This document shows, one piece after another, positions 33,158 through 40,441 of a stretch of 64,000 bases of DNA (its first letter is position 1; each line of letters starts with the position of its first letter). The translations under genes were made by a program, and so were the position numbers. The stretch lies in the NCBI GenBank assembly GCA_001304015.1, contig LJUY01000002.1, positions 1 through 64,000 of the forward strand. Reading direction: 5' to 3'. The notes beneath the pieces are model-generated. The model saw only the letters and a program-made list of their open reading frames with translations, had not been told where the DNA came from and searched no databases. Origin of the DNA: a candidate division Zixibacteria bacterium SM23_81. Lineage in GTDB: Bacteria; SM23-81.

Positions 33158-33982
33158 CTATCCAAAAAGGTTGGGCACATCCATGATATCGGCATAGCAC
33201 ATGTCGGGCCCATCTTTGCATAGAAAATAGCGTCCCACTATACAATGCCCGCATTTACCCACACCACAGCTCATATTGCGGTTCATGGACAGGTAAATCT
33301 GCTCGGGCTCAAATCCCTCCTCCAGCAGTTTAAGCGTCACGAACTTGAGCATCACCTCTGGTCCACAGGATACGGCGTAACTATTCTTCAAATCGATATT
33401 CAGCTTCTCCAGCAAGACGGTCACCAGACCCACCGTTCCAGTCCAGCCAGGCGCGGGAAGGTCGATGGTCACCTTCATATCAACGCCTTTTTTGCTGCCC
33501 CACTCTTCAAACTCACTGCGAAAACACAGCTCCTGGGGGGTGCGCGCCCCATACTTGATGGACACCCTTTTAAATTTGCCGATGTCATCTAACAAGGTGT
33601 AGATTAAAGATCTCAGGGGTGCCAATCCCACGCCCCCTCCCACCACTAAGACCTCCTTGCCATAAAGCTTCTCTACGGGATATCCCTTGCCGAAGGGGCC
33701 CCTCAGGCCCAGTTTCTGGCCCGCCTTCATCTCATGGAGCGCATCGGTGACCGTCCCCGTGCGCAGAACGGTGATCTCCATTTTCTCGGTCTGGAGGGGG
33801 GATGAAGAAGGTGTAAAGGGAGCTTCCCCCAACCCTGGAACGGTGAGCTCCATAAACTGACCGGCCTTGAAGGGAATGGGCTCCTGGGGCTGTAAAAGGA
33901 AGGTCTTGATGGTGGGCGTCTCCTCGATCACCTCGAGGATTTCAGTCTCTATAGGATAATAGGGGTTTTGCGCTTTGGCCAT
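33158..33982 (-). CDS. HydG/NfnA-like FAD-NAD(P) oxidoreductase subunit
   Basis: About 274 residues of the ferredoxin reductase family found as sulfhydrogenase gamma and NfnA. FAD-binding region KAGQFMELTVPGLGEAPFT, NAD(P)-binding VLVVGGGVGLAPLRSLIY near residues 115-132, and a C-terminal [2Fe-2S] motif SCGVGKCGHCIVGRYFLC. It probably exchanges electrons with NAD(P)H. The ATG at 33982 is preferred over a GTG four codons earlier. It lies 16 bases after the HydB-like gene, its usual partner. Confidence 0.9.
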   Translation of the reverse strand: MAKAQNPYYPIETEILEVIEETPTIKTFLLQPQEPIPFKAGQFMELTVPGLGEAPFTPSSSPLQTEKMEITVLRTGTVTDALHEMKAGQKLGLRGPFGKGYPVEKLYGKEVLVVGGGVGLAPLRSLIYTLLDDIGKFKRVSIKYGARTPQELCFRSEFEEWGSKKGVDMKVTIDLPAPGWTGTVGLVTVLLEKLNIDLKNSYAVSCGPEVMLKFVTLKLLEEGFEPEQIYLSMNRNMSCGVGKCGHCIVGRYFLCKDGPDMCYADIMDVPNLFG

Positions 33983-33998
33983 GTGAGAAGGCACCTGG

Positions 33999-35048
33999 TT
34001 ACTTTTTTGAGGTCTTGTCCGCGGCCAGCAGCTCGCTGAGGCACTGCCGAATGTCTATCTTGCCCATACAGGCCTGGATGCACCGTCCGCATCCTGTACA
34101 GGCTATGGCCTGGTAGTTATCCACGAAATAATCGAACTTGCAGGAGAATCGATTTTGAAAACGGTCTAAAAGCCTCGGCTTGGGGCTAAGATTCCCGGCC
34201 ATACGCCAGTATCCGGGATAGAAACAGACGTCCCAGACCATGGTTCGTTCGGAGTGATCACCCACCTGCTCATCGACCAACAAAAAACACCGGCAGGTGG
34301 GGCAAACGTGGGTACAGGCCCCACACTCGACGCAGGAATAAGCAACTCCCTGCTTGGCCCAAAGGGGGTTGATGAGCTGCTTTTTCACCGCTTCCTGATA
34401 GGGAGCTGCCGCATGAAAGCGAGCGTTGATCTCCTTCACACGCTGGACCACCGCCTTGCGCTTGGCCTTCATCTTCTCCAGAAGACCTTTTTCTGGCTCG
34501 GCAAACAACTCTGAGTGCTCCGCCACCAGGGCTTCACCCTTCTCCGATCCGACCTCCACCAGAATCTGTCCGTCAAGAGGTGCCAGATTCAGATCAAATC
34601 CAGATTCTGGATATGGTTTGTAGCCCACCTCGGTGCAGAAACAGGTCTCCCAAGGCTCGGTACAATCACAGGTAATGATGGTGCTGTTTTCCCTTTTGGC
34701 TTGATAAAAGGGATCCATGACGTCGTCCGTAAAAACCCGGTCCAAAATCTGAAGAGCCTTCAGACCACAGGCCCTGATGCCCACCACGGTGCTCTTTGTT
34801 GCCGTGATCTCCGCTGGTGAAGCCGAGGGGTACTGGGCCACCTTTGTGCGAGGCGGGAAGAAAAGCGCCTTGGTGGTTTCCAGGGCACGAGCTTTTTCAA
34901 TACAGACTCTGGTCAATTCCTCTTTGGGCAGCCGCTCAAAATGAACCTGGCCTTCCTGATCCTCCACATTGGCATATAAGACGCTGTCGGCCAGAATTTT
35001 CTCGAGGAAAAACTCAAACTTCTCGCGATCGGTGACCCACACTTTCAC
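33999..35048 (-). CDS. HydB-like iron-sulfur subunit (sulfhydrogenase beta type)
   Basis: 349 residues. It shows the family pattern: VVGIRACGLKALQILDRVF, a CDCTEPWETCFCTEVG segment near 150-165, and two C-terminal cluster motifs CVECGACTHVCPTCRC near 238 and CTGCGRCIQAC near 322. In archaeal sulfhydrogenases it passes electrons between the gamma flavoprotein and the hydrogenase. It is the first gene of the operon, about 43 bases after the predicted transcription start. The start codon is GTG. Confidence 0.9.
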   Translation of the reverse strand: MKVWVTDREKFEFFLEKILADSVLYANVEDQEGQVHFERLPKEELTRVCIEKARALETTKALFFPPRTKVAQYPSASPAEITATKSTVVGIRACGLKALQILDRVFTDDVMDPFYQAKRENSTIITCDCTEPWETCFCTEVGYKPYPESGFDLNLAPLDGQILVEVGSEKGEALVAEHSELFAEPEKGLLEKMKAKRKAVVQRVKEINARFHAAAPYQEAVKKQLINPLWAKQGVAYSCVECGACTHVCPTCRCFLLVDEQVGDHSERTMVWDVCFYPGYWRMAGNLSPKPRLLDRFQNRFSCKFDYFVDNYQAIACTGCGRCIQACMGKIDIRQCLSELLAADKTSKK

Positions 35049-35097
35049 AGGCTCATCCCGTTCTTTTTGAGAAACTTTTCACAAAGTGTGTTGCGTC

Positions 35098-35126
35098 ATT
35101 ATAACACCGCAGTTAATCCATGTCAA
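35098..35126 (-). promoter_or_regulatory. Consensus sigma-70-type promoter of the group 4 hydrogenase operon
   Basis: On the minus strand TTGACA (35121-35126) and TATAAT (35098-35103) are separated by exactly 17 bases. Predicted transcription start is about 35091, leaving a leader of about 43 bases before hydB. No operator-like palindrome is obvious around it. Confidence 0.88.
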
Positions 35127-35136
35127 GAAATTTTTT

Positions 35137-36984
35137 TCATCTCAATAAATATTTGCCAATACCTTGCGAAGCAATCTTTGCATCGGCAATTGCCGTGACC
35201 GCATCTAAATTGGTATTTACGATATCTCCTCCGGCAAAAACTCCGGGAATGGAGGTCATCCCATTTTCATCAACTTTGACTTTTTTCATCGCCGTAAATT
35301 CAAACTTATCAAGGAGCTTTTTGGGTATAAATGAAAAATCCGGAGCCTGTCCAATGGCCTCGATAACCGTGTCGCCTTCCAGAAACATCTCTTTCTCCTC
35401 ATAAAAGGTCGGTGCAAATCGCCCCTGATCATCGAACACAGATTTTACCTTCACGCAAAGAAGCCCTTTGACCTGGCCTTTCTCATCCAAATGTACCTCT
35501 TTAGGACCCCAACCGGGATTGAATTGTACCCCTTCAGCTTTAGCCTCTTCGATCTCTTCTTCAGTAGCCGGCATGATATCCCAATCTTCCAGAGAGACCG
35601 TCTTGGTGATCACTTTTTCATCCGAATACTGTATATTCTGGAGTCTTAAAGCCTCTCGAGCTACATCCATGGCCACATTTCCGCCGCCGATAACAATGAC
35701 TTCTTTTCCTACTGTACGTTTCTCTCCAATTTTATTATCTCTCAGGAAATCGAGGGCCAATACACATTTCTCGTAATTTCTCACCTTTGTCGAACGGCTT
35801 ACCGTGGTTCCGATTCCTAAGTAAAGTGCATCATAGTCCTTTAAGAGGTCCTCGAACGATATATCCCGACCGACATTGGTATTGAACTTGAATTCAACCC
35901 CCAAAGAGGCTATATAGCTTACATCTCTATCAATGCTTTCAATGGGTAATCGATAGAGTGGCGGCCCGATGCGCAACATACCGCCTCCGCCGGGCAACTC
36001 ATCGAATACAACAACCCTATGGCCTTTCAAGGTCAGGAAATAAGCCACCGCCAAACCGCCCGGTCCCGCTCCGATGACAGCGATGTTTCTGCCTGAGGGC
36101 TTGGCTGGCTTTTGCTCCAATGTCGACTTGTAATCTTTAATGGTATCCGCCACATATCGTTTCAGCCACCTGATGGCCAAGGCCTCACCTCTCAACCGCA
36201 ATGAGCAGGCATCCTCGCAATGTTTCATACAGACCCTTCCACAGATGGAAGGAATGGGATTGTCCTCGAATATCTTTTGCAGGGACTCGTCAGGTTTGTC
36301 TTCGTAAATGGCGTGAATGTATTCGGAGATCTTCATATGTGCCGGACAGGCTTCCTCGCAGAGTTTACACTCAAGACAACGTGCCGCTTCTCTTCTGGCC
36401 TCTTCTTTATTGTATCCGATGACCTGCTCGACAAAGGAGAGTTTCCTTTCCTCTGGGGCCACTTCAGGCATTTGGATACGGTCAGGCTCAAACAGGGCAT
36501 ATCGCAGATCAGAAGCAAATCCTTCATATTCTTCCCTGCGGTGCGATAGACTTGCTTTTAACACAGAATACTGCTCTGGGGGGAGAAACTTTTCTTTATC
36601 CGTTTTTTCGTCTTTGGGCATGAAGACAAAAGTGTTGGCATCAAAATGGATGTGGAAATAGTCCCTGGAAAGCCGTAGGGAGCCTGGAGGGCATATATCC
36701 ACACACAATCCGCAGAAACAGCATCGTCCGTAATCCAGTTGAGGCCTCTCATTTTTCTGCCCCGTTTTGGTCTCTAACCCAGATATTTCGACCATGTTGA
36801 TGGCCTCGTTGGGACAAATATCAGCGCAATTCCCGCAACCAGTGCACTTCTCCCAATCGTTGAGATGAAATCCCCTATATCTTTGCGCGGGTTCTTTCGA
36901 CTCAAAGGGATACCTCAACGTCTTCGGTTTTTTGAAAAGATAACCTGCTGATTTGAATGGACTGAGTAGACTTCGCTTTGCCAT
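35137..36984 (-). CDS. Fusion of NuoI-type ferredoxin and GltD/NfnB-type NADPH flavoprotein
   Basis: 615 residues in three parts. Residues about 1-130: NuoI-like domain with CTGCGNCADICP and CCFCGLCVDICPPG. Residues about 195-290: the helical [4Fe-4S] region of GltD/NfnB, CLECKLCEEACP and CGRVCMKHCEDAC. Residues about 300-615: FAD/NADPH domains, GAGPGGLAVAYFLTLKGHRV, GGGNVAMDVAREALR and GVFAGGDIVNT. It occupies the MbxN position, the last gene of the Mbx-like operon. The fusion would couple NAD(P)H directly to the quinone-free complex, with ferredoxin as the other partner. It ends 10 bases before the next operon's promoter. Confidence 0.9.
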   Translation of the reverse strand: MAKRSLLSPFKSAGYLFKKPKTLRYPFESKEPAQRYRGFHLNDWEKCTGCGNCADICPNEAINMVEISGLETKTGQKNERPQLDYGRCCFCGLCVDICPPGSLRLSRDYFHIHFDANTFVFMPKDEKTDKEKFLPPEQYSVLKASLSHRREEYEGFASDLRYALFEPDRIQMPEVAPEERKLSFVEQVIGYNKEEARREAARCLECKLCEEACPAHMKISEYIHAIYEDKPDESLQKIFEDNPIPSICGRVCMKHCEDACSLRLRGEALAIRWLKRYVADTIKDYKSTLEQKPAKPSGRNIAVIGAGPGGLAVAYFLTLKGHRVVVFDELPGGGGMLRIGPPLYRLPIESIDRDVSYIASLGVEFKFNTNVGRDISFEDLLKDYDALYLGIGTTVSRSTKVRNYEKCVLALDFLRDNKIGEKRTVGKEVIVIGGGNVAMDVAREALRLQNIQYSDEKVITKTVSLEDWDIMPATEEEIEEAKAEGVQFNPGWGPKEVHLDEKGQVKGLLCVKVKSVFDDQGRFAPTFYEEKEMFLEGDTVIEAIGQAPDFSFIPKKLLDKFEFTAMKKVKVDENGMTSIPGVFAGGDIVNTNLDAVTAIADAKIASQGIGKYLLR

Positions 36985-37012
36985 GGTAATTATTTTCTCT
37001 CAACGTTATCGA

Positions 37013-38155
37013 TTATCTGTCTATTTCTGGAGCGACGACGTATAAGCTGATCATGATATTTCCCACATCGGCGATGCTGGCATTCTTCAATGCCTTTTCC
37101 AGAACCGTCAAGCCATGGGGATAGGAAGGGGTTCTGAAGTGTACCCGATACGGTTTATCCTCACTATTACTCACTAAATAAAGGCCCAGCTCTCCGCGGG
37201 AAGACTCAACCCTCACATAAGCCTCTCCTTTTGGGATATTCCATTTGAACGGGTTAGGGATTCTGTGATAAACCTCTCCCTCAGGCATAGCATCAAGCAG
37301 TTTGAAGATCATGTGAACGCTTTCGATCATCTCGTCCCGAATCACCCAAATCCTGGAGTAGGCATCGCCCTCTTCTCTGGTAGGGACTTCCCAGGGCACT
37401 TTATCGTAAGCGGCATAGGGCGCAACCTTCCTGATATCGTACTTCATGCCGGTGGCCCTCAGAATTTGACCTGTCGCTCCCATTTCCTTTGCCTGCTCCT
37501 GGCTTATTTTCCCTACTCCTTTGGCCCTCTCGTAAAACAGACGGTTCTCAAAAAAAGTGGCATCGTAATCCGGAACACAACCGCCTATAGAATGCAATGT
37601 GCTGACCATCTTATCTTTAAATCCCTCTGGAAAATCACGCCTCACCCCACCAGGCCATATGTAGATGTGATACACTCTGCCGCCGGTAAGCTCCTCGAAG
37701 AGGTCTAGTAGGAGGTCCCTGTGATACATGGCCCACTGAGCCACAGTATCGAAACCAAGCATGTTGGCATAAGCCCATAAACCAAATAGATGAGAGCCTA
37801 TCCGGGCAAGCTCAAGATAAATGCTTCGCACATAATGAGCTCTTTGCGGCACTTCAATTCCGGCCAGTTTCTCGACGGCCATCGCGTAGACCATTTCCAT
37901 CGAGTCTGGTTCTACTACATTTATCCTACACACCATAGGAAAATTCTGTATCCAGGTTCTGTATTCCATGAGCTTTTCGAACCCGCGATGGAGATAACCA
38001 GGGTTGGCAATGGCTTCCGAAATGCGATCGCCTGTGACCTTCAAGGTGATGCTGAAATTTCCCACCATTCCCAAATGCTGAGGACCGAAATATAATTCCA
38101 ACTCTCTTGGCGGGTGCTCTTTGTCGACAAGAGATTTTTTGCTCACAGTCTCCAA
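37013..38155 (-). CDS. NuoD-like subunit without nickel ligands (MbxL/MbsL type)
   Basis: 380 residues, homologous to NuoD and hydrogenase large subunits. It begins ELELYFGPQHLGMVGNFSI and has GYLHRGFEKLMEYRTW, GSHLFGLWAYANMLG and GGVRRDFPEGF. The first cysteine pair is replaced (MVCRINVVEPDSM) and the C-terminus ends VVAPEIDR with no second pair, so it cannot hold a Ni-Fe site. In Pyrococcus the equivalent subunit belongs to a ferredoxin-oxidising complex reducing polysulfide/sulfane sulfur or NADP. Overlaps the MIP18-like gene by 13 bases. Confidence 0.92.
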   Translation of the reverse strand: METVSKKSLVDKEHPPRELELYFGPQHLGMVGNFSITLKVTGDRISEAIANPGYLHRGFEKLMEYRTWIQNFPMVCRINVVEPDSMEMVYAMAVEKLAGIEVPQRAHYVRSIYLELARIGSHLFGLWAYANMLGFDTVAQWAMYHRDLLLDLFEELTGGRVYHIYIWPGGVRRDFPEGFKDKMVSTLHSIGGCVPDYDATFFENRLFYERAKGVGKISQEQAKEMGATGQILRATGMKYDIRKVAPYAAYDKVPWEVPTREEGDAYSRIWVIRDEMIESVHMIFKLLDAMPEGEVYHRIPNPFKWNIPKGEAYVRVESSRGELGLYLVSNSEDKPYRVHFRTPSYPHGLTVLEKALKNASIADVGNIMISLYVVAPEIDR

Positions 38156-38445
38156 CCTTCTTCAGCCTTCTTCATAAACTGAGCACGCTCTTGTGGGTTC
38201 ATCTCCCCTACATCTATCACTACTTCGATAGCCCGATCCAAATCGGCTAAAGCCTTTTTTATACTGTTCATCAAATACTCTTTAATAGGTACCCCTGAGT
38301 ACGGCAATTTTAGGGTAAGACTCACTTGATTTTCATGAAATACCACGTCCTCGATCATCCCCAAACCAACTAAACTATCGTCAATCTCAGGATGCATCAC
38401 CTCAGCTAACGACTGATCGACCTGCTCTTGGGTAATCTTTTTCAT
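38143..38445 (-). CDS. MIP18/DUF59-family protein inside the Mbx-like operon
   Basis: 100 residues of the MIP18 (PaaD/SufT-like) family: VMHPEIDDSLVGLGMIEDVV near 16-35 and VSLTLKLPYSGVPIKEYL near 41-58. Relatives assist iron-sulfur cluster assembly. No Cys is present; many relatives carry one. Its place between the NuoC-like and NuoD-like genes suggests help in maturing this cluster-rich complex. Confidence 0.85.
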   Translation of the reverse strand: MKKITQEQVDQSLAEVMHPEIDDSLVGLGMIEDVVFHENQVSLTLKLPYSGVPIKEYLMNSIKKALADLDRAIEVVIDVGEMNPQERAQFMKKAEEGWRL

Positions 38446-38478
38446 GTCCTCATTCTATTCTGTTTTGTATACCTTCTC

Positions 38479-38994
38479 TTACTTCTTTTTCTCCTCGACC
38501 ACAGGGATGTTATCAAAAACTTCTTTGACATATTCTCTGGTATCGAAGTCCTTTCTAAAAGGAGGTATACTATAGTCCCTTTCCAGGAGAAGAGGTATCT
38601 GCCTGGGATGACCTTCAAAGTGTATTCCGAAAAGTTCATGGAGTTCACGTTCATAGGGCTCGGCATTTGCAAAAACAGGGATTATCGTCATAAACTGCGG
38701 GTTTTCCCTGGAGATCCTGGTCTTCAGGATGATATTTGTTTTCTCCTTTATCGAATATTCATAATTGTCCTGGAGATAGGCGGAGAGAATGTAAACCAGC
38801 TCGAACTCGTTGTCCTCTATCCAGTCTACACAGGATACCAGGCCTAAATGCTGGTATCCTCCAGTCTTCAAAAAGTTTAAGACAGACAGGACTGCGTCTT
38901 TTCTGGTGGTTATCACCATTCTGTCGTCTTCCGGAGCAGCGACCTTGATGTCACTGAAGGTTGCCTCGAGTTTTTCCTTAAGCGATCTGTTCAA
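38479..38994 (-). CDS. NuoC-like 30 kDa subunit (MbxK type)
   Basis: 171 residues. GLVSCVDWIEDNEFELVYIL and PYERELHELFGIHFEGHP (NuoC signature) are near residues 52-71 and 113-130. The C-terminus ends in a charged tail, VVEEKKK. It overlaps the NuoB-like gene by 17 bases. Confidence 0.92.
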   Translation of the reverse strand: MNRSLKEKLEATFSDIKVAAPEDDRMVITTRKDAVLSVLNFLKTGGYQHLGLVSCVDWIEDNEFELVYILSAYLQDNYEYSIKEKTNIILKTRISRENPQFMTIIPVFANAEPYERELHELFGIHFEGHPRQIPLLLERDYSIPPFRKDFDTREYVKEVFDNIPVVEEKKK

Positions 38995-39547
38995 CTTGAT
39001 CCTCTAGTGGGAATAATGGTGGCCATTCAAGTTCACCAAAAAGCTGTTCCTGATTTGCTCGATACAGATGGTAATTGCTTCGATAGCGTTTGTAGCCGTC
39101 TGCCATATCCTTATCAATCAATGTCCACAGATGGGTGACGGCCACAAAGATGGCTTCGGGCCTGGGCATACACCCGGCAATCCAGCCATCTATGGGAATG
39201 TATTTATCCAGACGCTTTATGGTATTATACGAATCCCAATACATCCCTCCGTTTATGGGACAGGAGCCGAAACCCACGGTGAACTTCGGTGACGGCATCT
39301 GTTCGTATGTCCTGATGATGGCCTTCAAGGTCTTCACAGAAACATACCCTGTGATTAAAAATAGATTCGCCTGCCTGGGAGTAGCCACCGGAATGACCCC
39401 AAATCTCTCCGCATCCCAACGGGCTGTTATGACGGGCGGCACCTCGATAATTCCACAGCCCGTGCAAAAATAGATGGCATGGAGGGAATACTTGTGTCCC
39501 ATTTTTGCTGGGGCCTTTAACCATTTGATGATCTGATTTCGATCCAT
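38978..39547 (-). CDS. NuoB-like subunit (MbxJ type)
   Basis: 189 residues. Cluster cysteines occur in FCTGCGIIEVPP near 28-39, FGSCPINGGMYWDSYN near 91-106 and GCMPRPEAI near 124. The CTGCGIIE form matches Mbx/Mbh small subunits. It is four bases downstream of the NuoH-like gene. Confidence 0.92.
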   Translation of the reverse strand: MDRNQIIKWLKAPAKMGHKYSLHAIYFCTGCGIIEVPPVITARWDAERFGVIPVATPRQANLFLITGYVSVKTLKAIIRTYEQMPSPKFTVGFGSCPINGGMYWDSYNTIKRLDKYIPIDGWIAGCMPRPEAIFVAVTHLWTLIDKDMADGYKRYRSNYHLYRANQEQLFGELEWPPLFPLEDQVEQIA

Positions 39548-39550
39548 TCG

Positions 39551-40441
39551 TTATCTCCTTATGATCAACACGATTATCATCCCAATAAAGGCAATAAGTG
39601 TAGGCCATCGCCACAGATACCTCATCGCCTGCTCGATCCTCAAACGGGGCAAAGCGGCATTGATGAACAGACCCAGGACGAACACCACCAGCATTTTGAG
39701 AAAAAAAATCGGTGGATTGCCGGCGCCGCCCAAAAACAGGTTGACAAAAAGGGCGATGCCGATGAACAGATTCAAGCCATGCTGGATAGTTGCCAGGGCC
39801 AAGAATGAACCGCCATATTCCACCATGGGCCCAGATGAAATTTCCTGCGCCGCCTGAGTGATTTCGAAGGGCCTGATGCCCAAGATTGCTGGCAGTATGA
39901 GAATATAGGCGATTCCAGATAAGAACAAAGGCAAAGACGTGAGAGCCCAACTTGTATTTTGCTGCATGCTGACGATATTGACAATTGATAGGGTCTTATA
40001 GTGTGTCATCACCGCCAGCAGGATAACTAATAAGGGAACCTCATATCCTAAGGCGAGGGTCAACTTACGGGAGATACCTATGCTGGCATTGGGATTCGCC
40101 GCCTCACCGCCACTGAGGGCAATCCCGAAGGGTGCAAGAAGCATCACATAAAGAATCACCAGCATACCACCTGAGCTACTTAAAGGGCAGATTTTGCCCA
40201 TGGGCAAAAACAAAATTAACACCAGTGAACAGGCTAAGGAGAAGAGGACGCCTAAGGTGAACATATTTCCGTGGCTGACACTCTTTTGACTGAACAGTCG
40301 AATGACATCGATGACCGGCTGGGTGATCGGCGGACCATAACGCCAATGGATTCTTGCCATGATCTTCCTGGCCAATCCTAGAAAAAACATCCCAATCAGC
40401 AACGCTAAAATCGGGGCTAGAATAACCTCGACAATCCGCAT
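39551..40441 (-). CDS. NuoH-like membrane anchor (MbxM type)
   Basis: About 296 residues, eight membrane helices. Loops YGPPITQPVIDVIRLFSQK and RPFEITQAAQEISSGPMVEY are the NuoH signatures. The ATG at 40441 overlaps the upstream stop as TAATG and gives the expected MRIVEVILAPIL start; the 48 extra residues in the longer frame are read-through. Confidence 0.92.
   Translation of the reverse strand: MRIVEVILAPILALLIGMFFLGLARKIMARIHWRYGPPITQPVIDVIRLFSQKSVSHGNMFTLGVLFSLACSLVLILFLPMGKICPLSSSGGMLVILYVMLLAPFGIALSGGEAANPNASIGISRKLTLALGYEVPLLVILLAVMTHYKTLSIVNIVSMQQNTSWALTSLPLFLSGIAYILILPAILGIRPFEITQAAQEISSGPMVEYGGSFLALATIQHGLNLFIGIALFVNLFLGGAGNPPIFFLKMLVVFVLGLFINAALPRLRIEQAMRYLWRWPTLIAFIGMIIVLIIRR

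Noticed and set aside
37013-38155. Second membrane-bound [NiFe] hydrogenase
   Set aside because: Neither nickel-ligand cysteine pair is present; it fits an Mbx/Mbs- or complex I-like subunit.
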